The position numbers and the translations under genes were made by a program. The notes under the pieces were generated by a model, which had not been told where the DNA came from, ran no database searches, and saw nothing but the letters and a program-made list of their open reading frames with translations. Shown in pieces: positions 1 through 6,925 of a DNA stretch of 22,827 nucleotides. Position 1 is the stretch's first letter. Every line of letters begins with the position of its first letter. This DNA is from a virus: the IMG/VR virus record IMGVR_UViG_3300006916_000422, positions 1 to 22,827 of that record, one strand, 5' to 3'.

Positions 1-1427
1 CTGACAGTGCGTATATAATAGTCATTATGTCTAGCGTGAATACCGCTAGCCGCGTCCACTAGTTGAGACACAGTACCCGACGGCTTTACACAAGTAATGG
101 CAACGCTCTGTGGGATTCCAAGCATCTGGGCATACTCTTTGTTGACCGCTACCGCTTCGTCTCTCATCTCGCGCAACCACTTTGCGCTGTCTACGTTCTT
201 TGATAGAACGGGATGGTCCATGATACCAGTTAAGGATACGCCCAATAAACGTTCTTCTTCTGTGTTGTCTTTCCATACTTTCCTCAAGTATTTAAAATCT
301 GTAAGGGTTGACTGTAGTGTTCCTAGAATAGTAGCCAGACGAACTTTACGTTTCAGGCTCTTGAGGTCATCACTCTCTCGCACAACCACTTCCGATAAAT
401 TGCAGAATTGATACGGACGTAGGATAATCTCCGAACATGGATTAGTTCCCCACATATGTCCTGTCTCGCGTCTACCGTTCTTCGCAACTTGCCTGTCTGC
501 GGCATCACGATTGAAGATACCGCGCTCACCAGACTTACTATCATACAGGGCTAACCACTCACGCATGAACGTACCTATCTCTGGCTTACCCTTGTAGGCA
601 ACAGAGTTATTAGATAGAGCGCGTTGTGGCTCGTTGTCCCACCACTGTCCTGCTTTAGCGTGAGCCATCTGGTCATCGTTTAAGTTTGACAGGCTGATTA
701 GGGCTGACCTACGCACACCCCCAACGACCACAACCTCACCAATTTTACACATGATGTCGTGACATTCGATAGGGTATAGTCTCCTACCCTTTGCCTTTGT
801 AAACACTTCTATACAGAACCTAAACAAGTCAACTAATGGTTGCGGTCCTGATGCTCTACCTCCCATCACCTTTAGGCGAGAACCTGCCTCTCTAACCTGA
901 GAGACATCCCACACAGGTACTTCTCCTGCATATAGTAGTGCAATCAACTCCTTGAAGGCTTTCGCCCAGCCGGGCTTACTGTCTGCTACCTGTATCACAG
1001 TATATGAATTACTGAAAGTATCACTAACTATGGGTAGCTTATCGACGTTCTCACGTTCTACGCTGAAGCCTACTCCTGTTCCACACATAAGTATATACAT
1101 ACACTCATCAAAAGAACGAGGACTATCAACAGGAATATAAGAACAATTATATCCACAAATGTTATCACGAGATAGTGCAGTCCCTGCTGTCATCATTGCC
1201 CTCATAGAAGGCATTACATCTAAATTTGTTATACCTTCTACTATATCATTCTTGTCCTGCTCAGGCAACTTAACAGCGTGCTTAACGTGTGCATGGTCTA
1301 ACATAAAGTTTACATATCGCTCTACTGTTTCGTTCCAATCTTCTCGACGTTGACTATCATCTATCCAACGAGCGTAGCGGGACTTGTGTATAAATTGCTG
1401 ATATGTGCTTGGTAACATGTTATTCAT
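1..1427 (-). CDS. nrdJ: Adenosylcobalamin-dependent (class II) ribonucleoside-triphosphate reductase, C-terminus cut off by window edge
   Basis: This enzyme reduces ribonucleotides to deoxyribonucleotides with a B12-derived radical and supplies precursors for phage DNA synthesis in the host cytoplasm. I translated the minus strand from ATG 1427 and the frame stays open to base 1 (about 475 residues). The active-site block NPCSEI gives C331 and E333, followed by C342 in RPYQFCNL. The spacing of 11 matches the Lactobacillus leichmannii C408/E410/C419 triad. C95 in NCSYIPV is the likely partner of C119. Glycine-rich GTGVGFSVE and the late KPSGTVSQLVD stretch are also typical. The C-terminal redox cysteines would lie outside the window. 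The start overlaps the DUF3310 gene by 8 bases and has GGAAGAG upstream. Class II in a phage implies a host that makes or imports cobalamin, as many marine alphaproteobacteria do. Family assignment is firm; the monomeric type is inferred from similarity. Confidence 0.93.
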   Translation of the reverse strand, partial: MNNMLPSTYQQFIHKSRYARWIDDSQRREDWNETVERYVNFMLDHAHVKHAVKLPEQDKNDIVEGITNLDVMPSMRAMMTAGTALSRDNICGYNCSYIPVDSPRSFDECMYILMCGTGVGFSVERENVDKLPIVSDTFSNSYTVIQVADSKPGWAKAFKELIALLYAGEVPVWDVSQVREAGSRLKVMGGRASGPQPLVDLFRFCIEVFTKAKGRRLYPIECHDIMCKIGEVVVVGGVRRSALISLSNLNDDQMAHAKAGQWWDNEPQRALSNNSVAYKGKPEIGTFMREWLALYDSKSGERGIFNRDAADRQVAKNGRRETGHMWGTNPCSEIILRPYQFCNLSEVVVRESDDLKSLKRKVRLATILGTLQSTLTDFKYLRKVWKDNTEEERLLGVSLTGIMDHPVLSKNVDSAKWLREMRDEAVAVNKEYAQMLGIPQSVAITCVKPSGTVSQLVDAASGIHARHNDYYIRTV

Positions 1428-1701
1428 TAGGTTCTCTTCCTTCCAATTGATTAATACGCATCTCTATATATCTTATTGCTTTCTTTAAATCTTGTACCTC
1501 ATCCGTGTCATCCTTAGTTCCTGCACGCATAACATACTTTATAACGTTGCCCATCCAGAAGGATAGCTCGTTCTTCATTATAAACGATACAGGTTCAAAC
1601 TCGTACTGCTCGTAATGTCTTGGGTTCTTAATAACATCAGGCTGTTGTTCTGCCTGTTCTAATCTACGTGTCATATAATCTTCATGTTTTTCTTGAGTCA
1701 T
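1420..1701 (-). CDS. DUF3310 family protein
   Basis: A 93-residue protein. The core from about residue 24 to 88 follows the DUF3310 pattern: a PRHYEQYEFEPVSFI start, then LSFWMGNVIKYVMRAG (GN.iKYv.RaG) and DLKKAIRYIE. DUF3310 proteins are common in tailed phages near replication and nucleotide genes. Some are annotated as putative nucleotide kinases, but I know of no firmly established activity, so none is claimed. The start ATG (1701-1699) shares bases with the TGA stop of the upstream gene (ATGA junction), which suggests coupled translation. Its stop lies inside the start of nrdJ. The position between recombination genes and the reductase fits a role in nucleotide supply, but that is inference. 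Confidence 0.85.
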   Translation of the reverse strand: MTQEKHEDYMTRRLEQAEQQPDVIKNPRHYEQYEFEPVSFIMKNELSFWMGNVIKYVMRAGTKDDTDEVQDLKKAIRYIEMRINQLEGREPNE

Positions 1702-2057
1702 TGTTCCTTACCAAAATCTACCTTTATTATATTGCCAGTTCTAGACAAGACGTTCTCTACAGCCTCATCCACCTCGTCATCATCTAACTCTATCTGTATA
1801 CTATCTATTGCAGCCATAAACTTAGTACGCGCTACTCCCGCATCCCAGATAGTATCAAAGTGGTTCTCCATAAGTTCAATAATTCCTGACAGAATTACCA
1901 TACCTGCAGGAACTTCTGGTTCACCATCACTAGATGTGTTCGTATCATATGCCGCCATAGTAAAGCTATCTGAATCATTATTATTAAGTATAAGATAATA
2001 ACGTCCACCTAGAAGACTTGCAACCTCTAAATTCCTGTCCATTTCATCTGTTGTCAT
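1698..2057 (-). CDS. Hypothetical acidic protein
   Basis: A 119-residue protein of no family I recognise. The reading frame is open further upstream to 2165, but that extension lies wholly inside the endonuclease I gene, so I place the start at ATG 2057 (MTTDEMDRN). A second ATG at 2047 forms an ATGA junction with the endonuclease stop and is an equally fair choice; neither has a strong Shine-Dalgarno sequence. The protein is acidic, with a DDDEVDEAVE run near residue 93 and an aliphatic middle (VILSGIIELMENHF). A short N-terminal beta-like stretch (GGRYYLILNNND) precedes a polar loop. There are no membrane segments or cysteine motifs. Its place in a packed replication operon suggests an accessory DNA metabolism role, which is only inference. 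Confidence 0.7.
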   Translation of the reverse strand: MTTDEMDRNLEVASLLGGRYYLILNNNDSDSFTMAAYDTNTSSDGEPEVPAGMVILSGIIELMENHFDTIWDAGVARTKFMAAIDSIQIELDDDEVDEAVENVLSRTGNIIKVDFGKEQ

Positions 2058-2421
2058 TCTTGAACCACTCCTCTGGGATAGCACCCTCTGCCCAAGGAAA
2101 TTCGTACTTGGTTGCCCACATACTGTATGTAGTCTTGCTACCTCTATAAATTTTATTTCTAGCATTTAAGAAAACTATACGGATATCCAAATCGGGGTAC
2201 TGTTGCTTAATCAACAACATCTTAACCCTGTCTCCCTTATCGAAATGCCCCTTCGCTTCTATGTAAATGTCTTGGTCTACAAGATAAAAGTCAGGGGTAT
2301 ACACACGAGGCTTTGGTATGTACGGTAGTTTCTTCTTCTCATACTCAAACGCTATCTTCTGTTGTGATAAATTCTTTGCTATGTTTATCTCGAACATAGA
2401 ACGGTACTTTGTATTTCTCAT
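2044..2421 (-). CDS. T7 gp3-like endonuclease I (Holliday junction resolvase)
   Basis: This enzyme cuts branched DNA and, in T7, also degrades host DNA. The alignment to T7 gp3 as I remember it is clear: FEINIAKNLSQQKIAFEYE matches the T7 helix holding E20, TPDFYL carries the D55 equivalent, IEAKG carries E65/K67, and LDIRIVFLNARNKIYRGS matches the T7 stretch LDIRIVFSSSRTKLYKGS. With the start used here the catalytic residues are E11, D44, E55 and K57. I chose ATG 2421 because it forms an ATGA junction with the upstream gene and has AAGGA close by. An alternative ATG at 2544 with AAGGAG (2557-2562) would add 41 basic residues and overlap the upstream gene by 127 bases. The protein would be 125 residues, against 149 in T7. 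Confidence 0.88.
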   Translation of the reverse strand: MRNTKYRSMFEINIAKNLSQQKIAFEYEKKKLPYIPKPRVYTPDFYLVDQDIYIEAKGHFDKGDRVKMLLIKQQYPDLDIRIVFLNARNKIYRGSKTTYSMWATKYEFPWAEGAIPEEWFKNDNR

Positions 2422-2813
2422 AATCCTTGAAGCAGAAACTCCTGCTTTATCCTCTCTAGCCTTTTTAATAGATACTGTTCTACTTTTGGGGTGTGTTTTT
2501 CTAAATTGTTTAGCTCGTCGCTTAATCGCAACGTCGGAAGACATATGGTTGCCCCTCTCCTTAATTGATACATTATAGCCTGTGATTCTTCTTCAATCTT
2601 CTTTATGTCCCGTGCTTCTGTGTCTGACACGAGATACCCAGACTTAGAGAAGTTGTTTTTTACTGTAAGGGGAAAGGAAGTTTGTAAACTCCTAACTTCA
2701 ACAGTTGCAGAGTCGCCTCCCCTACTCTCGTGGCTCTCTACAAATACACACATCAACTGCGGGTTTAACTTCATAATCTTTATAGGATATGTTTCGGTGA
2801 AGAGTACTGGCAC
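2418..2813 (-). CDS. Hypothetical protein between exonuclease and endonuclease
   Basis: A 131-residue protein with no family I can name. It begins at GTG 2813, sharing one base with the TAG stop of the exonuclease frame (TAGTG junction), with AAGGAA about 8 bases upstream. The first 60 residues look beta-rich (PIKIMKLNPQLMCVFVESH, then VEVRSLQTSFPLTVKN). The last 60 are helical and charged: ARDIKKIEEESQAIMYQLRR, then LSDELNNLEKH and YLLKRLERIKQEFLLQ, which could form a short coiled coil. It sits in T7-like recombination gene order, so a nucleic-acid accessory role is likely but unproven. Its C-terminal quarter is crossed by the alternative longer start of endonuclease I in another frame. Confidence 0.7.
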   Translation of the reverse strand: MPVLFTETYPIKIMKLNPQLMCVFVESHESRGGDSATVEVRSLQTSFPLTVKNNFSKSGYLVSDTEARDIKKIEEESQAIMYQLRRGATICLPTLRLSDELNNLEKHTPKVEQYLLKRLERIKQEFLLQGL

Positions 2814-3148
2814 TACACTTTCCTTGTCTTAACTGTAGTGTACCATGCCATTGGGGGGAACTTAGCCTTAGACGTGACCTTAGGCAGATGTTCTGCATTC
2901 TTCCAACATATACTCTTGAAGGAGCAGAAGGTGCAGGTCTTAGGCATTAGTTTATTACCTGTTTCAACTTTTTGTTTTGAGACGGTGTACGTCTCGTCTG
3001 TAGGTGTGAAGGGTATCTTGAACCCTTTATCTTCTAACAGGCTACGTACGCGCTCCTTAGCGTCAGCAATGTACTGTTTCCTGTCCTCTTCTTGGTCTTC
3101 AGGAGCTTCAGCAAAAGCCCACTCTCCTGTAGACTTATTTATAGCTAT
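2813..3148 (-). pseudogene. C-terminal Fe-S portion of the Cas4/RecB-like exonuclease, downstream of an in-frame amber
   Basis: This is the direct in-frame continuation of the exonuclease after its TAG codon (3151-3149). It encodes 111 residues before a second TAG at 2815-2813. It has no obvious start of its own at the break; the next codons read IAINKSTGEWAFAEAPED, a normal continuation of a RecB-like beta-strand. Near the end lie C256, C259 and C265 (whole-protein numbering) in TCTFCSFKSICW, the CxxC-x5-C half of a Cas4/AddB-type 4Fe-4S site. The fourth cysteine, C61, is in the N-terminal part. The coding sense is well preserved, so the break is either very recent, a sequence or population variant, or read through. 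The downstream gene is coupled to this stop by TAGTG, which also argues that ribosomes normally reach it. Confidence 0.75.
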
Positions 3149-3700
3149 CTACCCACCAAACGGCATACCCTGCGCTTCTGCATATAAGAAGCCCTGCATG
3201 ATGTATCCGAATGGGTCATCCTCTTTTATGACATCGTAGCCACCACGGTTGGCAAACTTGTTATCGTATGACCAAGGACTTGTAGACTTGATATCCCAAA
3301 CCTTATCTACCCCATCATTCATAATGAGGTCTAGAGTACCCTTAACTATTGTACCGTCTATGTCTAGTTCACAAGCTCGTTGAGTATCCACAACTTTGAC
3401 ATCCGCAGACTTGAGAACAAACACAGCAACAGCTTCAATCAAGTCACCCATGAGGAAACGCATGATGTCGTTATACCCCATCTCCTGCTTGTTACCCTGT
3501 TGCTCTAGCTTCTGCTGACATAGGGGACGACCAAGCCCCGACATACGTATTCGGTAGCCTTCTTTGCGAGATAGTTGTTTTCTAAGAGACTCTTTGCAGT
3601 CCTCACCAAACTGCTCTATTAAATGCTCAAGACGAGAAGAGTCTACCTCTCCTCGCCCTGCACGTTTAAGAAAGTCCTGTACTTCAAACAGGGCTAACAT
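3149..3700 (-). CDS. PD-(D/E)XK exonuclease of Cas4/RecB type, N-terminal 183 residues ending at an amber codon
   Basis: This is a likely 5'-3' exonuclease for phage recombination or end processing, in the position T7 uses for gp6. The nuclease core shows G121-TLDLIM with metal-binding D124, then VWDIKST with D136 and K138, and the Q169-containing helix YIMQGFLYAEAQ typical of RecB-family nucleases. C61 in GRPLCQQK resembles the first cysteine of the Cas4-type iron-sulfur site. The frame stops at TAG right after PFGG; one base change from TGG (Trp) would explain this, and the other three cysteines follow in the same frame. The start ATG 3700 overlaps the upstream stop (TAATG), with only a weak Shine-Dalgarno. 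If really terminated here, the protein keeps catalytic residues but loses the cluster and the C-terminal third. Confidence 0.85.
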   Translation of the reverse strand: MLALFEVQDFLKRAGRGEVDSSRLEHLIEQFGEDCKESLRKQLSRKEGYRIRMSGLGRPLCQQKLEQQGNKQEMGYNDIMRFLMGDLIEAVAVFVLKSADVKVVDTQRACELDIDGTIVKGTLDLIMNDGVDKVWDIKSTSPWSYDNKFANRGGYDVIKEDDPFGYIMQGFLYAEAQGMPFGG

Positions 3701-4533
3701 TAGCCGAATCGTTGTGCTAAATCAACGTCCTCGTCTGTTGCTACAAGTTTGAGGGAGTCACGATGCTCCTGTAGTACCTTCTGATTAGAAGCAGACACAC
3801 CATCATGGAAGCTCTGTAATAGTTCCTTAGCTTCTAAAGTGAAGGGTATTTCCTTGACCAACTCTGGTTGTGGTATCCAGTAGGTCACCCCACCATTCGC
3901 CATACGTTTAGTCTTCAACTCTATATAAGCAGTGGGCAGTGGTATCTTATTACCAAGCTTCTGATTAATAAAGTCATTTATAGGTCTAAACCCTGAACGC
4001 TTGAAGTAGGATATGAATGGTAAGTCTTTTACAGGGGTCTTCTTACCTTGTGCATTCTTAGCATCAGGCATATCGACCTTACCATATAGTATCACGTTGC
4101 ACGTCACCGACTTACTAAGAAGCAACTGCGGGTCATCATCAGACAGCCCCTCCTCTTCTGCTCGTGTCAGTCGTCCACACTTCATCGTCCCCAGTTTGTC
4201 AGGGAATGAGTCAGACATCTTCTTACGTTGCACTGATTTGCAAGAGAAAGTGTTCTCCTCTGTGTCAAATACAGAGTACTCGTAAGTCCTCATCATTGGA
4301 ACTATAAAGGCAGATTCGGCATACACCATCTCTGAGCCATTATACATCTTCCATGTACCACGTTTTAGGGTTTCCCCATTCTCCGTGTCTGCATCGTAAT
4401 TGATGCGAAGCGATGACAGTGCATCACTCTTTGATTCAGCCAATCCGTCCTGCCCTAGCATGGCAATAAGACTAGCGTTATCATCTCCTACATTAACGTC
4501 AAATTCATTAATTAAGTCTAAGTCTGTACCCAT
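3700..4533 (-). CDS. Putative single-stranded DNA-binding protein
   Basis: A 277-residue protein lying between polymerase and exonuclease. I choose ATG 4533 because AAGGAG sits 6 bases upstream. An earlier ATG at 4566 overlaps the polymerase stop (TAATG) but has a poor binding site and adds 11 residues. The N-terminus is acidic (TDLDLINEFDVNVGDDNAS). The middle is beta-rich and contains VTCNVILYGKVDMP and the conserved-looking PFISYFKRSGFRPINDFI. The tail ends in an acidic stretch plus aromatic residue (TDEDVDLAQRFG), a layout reminiscent of the acidic tails of phage ssDNA-binding proteins such as T7 gp2.5. I do not recognise a defining domain. The function is inferred from gene order and tail; an unknown replication accessory protein is the alternative. 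Confidence 0.5.
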   Translation of the reverse strand: MGTDLDLINEFDVNVGDDNASLIAMLGQDGLAESKSDALSSLRINYDADTENGETLKRGTWKMYNGSEMVYAESAFIVPMMRTYEYSVFDTEENTFSCKSVQRKKMSDSFPDKLGTMKCGRLTRAEEEGLSDDDPQLLLSKSVTCNVILYGKVDMPDAKNAQGKKTPVKDLPFISYFKRSGFRPINDFINQKLGNKIPLPTAYIELKTKRMANGGVTYWIPQPELVKEIPFTLEAKELLQSFHDGVSASNQKVLQEHRDSLKLVATDEDVDLAQRFG

Positions 4534-4539
4534 TTCTTT

Positions 4540-4545
4540 CTCCTT
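4540..4545 (-). promoter_or_regulatory. Shine-Dalgarno AAGGAG deciding the start of the 3700-4533 gene
   Basis: On the minus strand AAGGAG lies 6 bases before ATG 4533. The alternative ATG at 4566 has only a weak GAAG, so the shorter protein is preferred. Confidence 0.7.
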
Positions 4546-4565
4546 GGGTTGGTTGCGTAAAATCA

Positions 4566-6104
4566 TTATACTTCTAAGACAGCTTCTAAGTCAAGCCAGT
4601 TTTTACCCATCTTTAATTCAATGCCTATTGGCATGTCATACTCGTTACCATAACGACGAAGTGTCTCCTGTGGTAGGGACAGCATCGCTTCAGCCATAAT
4701 ATCAATGCACTGCTGTTCTTCAGAAGGGTAAACATCTATTACTATAGAGTCGTGAACTGTGTTGCAAATGAGAGATTTCATACCTGCATTTTTCATATCG
4801 TGATACAACTTAACCAAGGCTATAGGCAATAGGTCAGCCGTAGCAAATCCCTGCACAGGATAATTACATATAGCAGTGCGGTTAGTAGCAGTACCCCAAT
4901 CTGTCCACTTGGAATCTGGGAAGGCATACACCCTGCCCGATGGTAGGGTTATTTCTTTCTTGGTTACAGCATCCTTCTGTAAGTCCTTGTGCCATTCTTT
5001 AACACCCGCATACTTCTCCTTGAATGCTCTGTAGTATCTCTGTTGGCTATCCGTCCCGCTAACTCCACCGTATAAAGGCTTGAAAGTATGAGCTTTTGCC
5101 TCTTGTCGGGTGCAGCCAATGATGCTAGCAGTGTAGTTATGAACGTCTGTTCCTGCCTCTACATCAAGTCGAATGTTATCATCTTTGGCTAGATACCCCG
5201 CAACTCTGAACTCCAGTTGTGCATAGTCCCCCTCTAGGATTGACCCTCCCTCGAACCTACTCTCTATCGCCTTACGAATGGCAAACGTCGAACCCCGTGG
5301 CATGTTCTGGAAGTTAGGATTACGACTAGACAGCCTACCAGTAGCTGTGATGCATTGCATATACTCTGTATGTACAAAGCCCTTACTGTCGACATTGTTG
5401 AACATACCCTCTACAAACGAACGCAGATATGTTCGCAGGGCAGAGTATCGTATGTAACTCTGTGAAAACTCTTGAGCTTCTCCTCGTAGTGTTAGGGACA
5501 CGTCCTCTAGTGTAGTCTTGTCTGTCTTGAAACCCCCTGATGCTGTATCGAATGCGTCCCGCGGCAGAACTTTGAACCCTGCCACCTCTTTAAGCTTCTT
5601 GTATCGGACACCCTTGCCTTCACAAAGCTTGCAGATACGAACAGCCTTCCCCAGACTACCATCCTTCTTGAGCGGAGAATATCGTCCTGTACCCCTACAG
5701 GCAGGACACTGTGAACCCTCCGTTTTATAGACCACATCTGTGTGTCGTATGACATGATGCTTAAACTCTGTGCGCGTCATGCGCTTACGTAGTTTTGGTT
5801 TCTTAGTAGCCCCGCGAAACTCGTGACCAAGATTGAAGAGGATAGCCCACTGCTTCTTGTCCTTTACCTTGCAGGAGTATAACAGCATAGACCTATCATC
5901 GGGACTATCCAAGTTGACAGGAGTATCACCCATAGCATTCCGTGCCAGTTCGTTAAGCCTACGTTCAAGGACGAACATCTCCTGCTCGTACTCCTCTTTA
6001 ATCTGTAGTAGGGTGTCTGTGTTTATCTTAATACCGTTCTGCTCTATGTGAGCCAGAACATCCGTCATCTCAAACGACAAGCGTAGTGTGGGTAACAGGT
6101 TCAT
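4566..6104 (-). CDS. Family A DNA polymerase (polymerase subunit) with DnaJ-type zinc finger insert
   Basis: This is the replicative polymerase, without its own exonuclease domain. Start ATG 6104 has GAGGAG 7 bases upstream, giving 512 residues. The N-terminus (MNLLPTLRLSFEMTDVLAHIEQNGIKI) is the usual thumb entry of PolA. Residues 133-140 (CPACRGTG) and 158-165 (CKLCEGKG) are two CxxCxGxG units as in the DnaJ central domain, placed before the palm. Motif A is GDYAQLEFRVAG (D293). Motif B is RQEAKAHTFKPLYGG, with F341 at the E. coli 762 position and Y345. Motif C is NTVHDSIVIDV (D452). A DnaJ-like insert in PolA is, to my memory, the described signature of SAR116 phage HMO-2011. The preceding gene supplies the proofreading domain and overlaps by 35 bases. 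The stop TAA overlaps an ATG at 4566. Confidence 0.95.
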   Translation of the reverse strand: MNLLPTLRLSFEMTDVLAHIEQNGIKINTDTLLQIKEEYEQEMFVLERRLNELARNAMGDTPVNLDSPDDRSMLLYSCKVKDKKQWAILFNLGHEFRGATKKPKLRKRMTRTEFKHHVIRHTDVVYKTEGSQCPACRGTGRYSPLKKDGSLGKAVRICKLCEGKGVRYKKLKEVAGFKVLPRDAFDTASGGFKTDKTTLEDVSLTLRGEAQEFSQSYIRYSALRTYLRSFVEGMFNNVDSKGFVHTEYMQCITATGRLSSRNPNFQNMPRGSTFAIRKAIESRFEGGSILEGDYAQLEFRVAGYLAKDDNIRLDVEAGTDVHNYTASIIGCTRQEAKAHTFKPLYGGVSGTDSQQRYYRAFKEKYAGVKEWHKDLQKDAVTKKEITLPSGRVYAFPDSKWTDWGTATNRTAICNYPVQGFATADLLPIALVKLYHDMKNAGMKSLICNTVHDSIVIDVYPSEEQQCIDIMAEAMLSLPQETLRRYGNEYDMPIGIELKMGKNWLDLEAVLEV

Positions 6105-6651
6105 TATATATCTCCTCAAACGATGAGCCAAAGGCTTTGAGTTGTTCTAGGGCTACTTGCTCTGTAGCCAGTACGTCGGCTATACCGTACTCTACTATCG
6201 TGTCCCACGGTATATCATAGAAAGTCTTGCCCTCCTTGAAGTAGGGAGTAATGAGGTCTTTCTCCTTCTGCACTCCACCATACTTCTCTGCAACAGAAGC
6301 AAGCGACAAAGCCCAACGTCTTGCCTTCGATAGAATATATTCTGAAACCATCGTATCATAAACTTTCCCTTCATACTTAAAATTAGATTCGCGTATCCAC
6401 GACAGGTCAAACTTGATGTTGTGTCCTATCACAATGTCGGCACGGTCTAGCTCTGATTGAAACCTGTCGAACGCATCGGGTGTTGGTTCTTCTGTACTGT
6501 GGTAGTAACAGTCGTAGGTTACGTCTTCCTCGTCCAACCACTTGTATCCTATTGCCACGAGCATATTGCCAAAGTAGGGCAGGGGAGTAGTAGAACCGTT
6601 AGACTTCTCCTTGTGGGTAGTCTCTACATCAAAAGTGAGGATGTTAGTCAT
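6070..6651 (-). CDS. DEDDy 3'-5' exonuclease (proofreading domain of PolA as a separate gene)
   Basis: A 193-residue DnaQ-fold exonuclease. The metal ligands are visible: D8 and E10 in LTFDVETT, D82 in GHNIKFDLSW, and Y155/D159 in EYGIADVLATEQV (Yx3D, so the DEDDy subtype). It equals the N-terminal exonuclease domain of T7-like family A polymerases, but the frame stops at TGA (6072-6070), 35 bases after the polymerase start in the next frame. The last residues (NEPVTHTTLVV) are encoded by the overlap. The start ATG 6651 follows a GGGGGGGAG run and overlaps the upstream membrane protein gene by 8 bases. It most likely works in trans with the polymerase just downstream; a frameshifted fusion protein is the alternative. 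Confidence 0.93.
   Translation of the reverse strand: MTNILTFDVETTHKEKSNGSTTPLPYFGNMLVAIGYKWLDEEDVTYDCYYHSTEEPTPDAFDRFQSELDRADIVIGHNIKFDLSWIRESNFKYEGKVYDTMVSEYILSKARRWALSLASVAEKYGGVQKEKDLITPYFKEGKTFYDIPWDTIVEYGIADVLATEQVALEQLKAFGSSFEEIYNEPVTHTTLVV
6112..6117 (-). promoter_or_regulatory. Shine-Dalgarno GAGGAG for the polymerase, inside the exonuclease gene
   Basis: GAGGAG on the minus strand lies 7 bases before ATG 6104 and inside the 3' end of the exonuclease gene. It supports independent translation of the polymerase rather than expression only by frameshifting. Confidence 0.75.
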
Positions 6652-6925
6652 GCTCCCCCCCGTTGCCCCTGCCTAGCCCACCAAAGTATTGAGGTCTGCG
6701 CTTTGCTGTCTCGAATGTTCCAACAGTGGTGAATATACCTGCAAGTATTAGAGCATGTATGATAGCACTAACACCGAAGGCAAGAACTGAGCCTAGATAC
6801 ATACTGAATATGATGCACCACATCCAAGCCAAGACTTGCATTATCATGTGTCGAGTATTCACGTCAGGTATGTTAGACAGCGGGTTCTTGGTGCTGTCCA
6901 TGATGTTTCTATATATTCCTAGCAT
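6644..6925 (-). CDS. Small membrane protein, two predicted transmembrane helices
   Basis: A 93-residue protein of unknown function. The frame is open upstream to a TTG at 6976, but ATG 6925 is preferred: it has GAGGAAGG about 10 bases upstream and overlaps the end of the 51-residue gene before it. After a polar start, residues 27-72 form two adjoining hydrophobic stretches (MIMQVLAWMWCIIFSMYLGS, then an FGVSAIIHALILAGIFTTVG run), followed by a basic, glycine-rich tail (TAKRRPQYFGGLGRGNGG). Two helices with a charged tail resemble small phage holins or membrane anchors, but the location inside the replication operon, between helicase and exonuclease, does not suit a lysis gene. It overlaps the exonuclease start by 8 bases. 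Confidence 0.7.
   Translation of the reverse strand: MLGIYRNIMDSTKNPLSNIPDVNTRHMIMQVLAWMWCIIFSMYLGSVLAFGVSAIIHALILAGIFTTVGTFETAKRRPQYFGGLGRGNGGEHD

Noticed and set aside
97-1353. Plus-strand open frames opposite the reductase
   Set aside because: Shadows of the nrdJ coding strand, which carries all the conserved motifs.
3149-3151. Genome-wide recoding of TAG as an amino acid
   Set aside because: TAG ends many intact, correctly sized genes here, including the 51-residue membrane protein, the portal and the gene after it.
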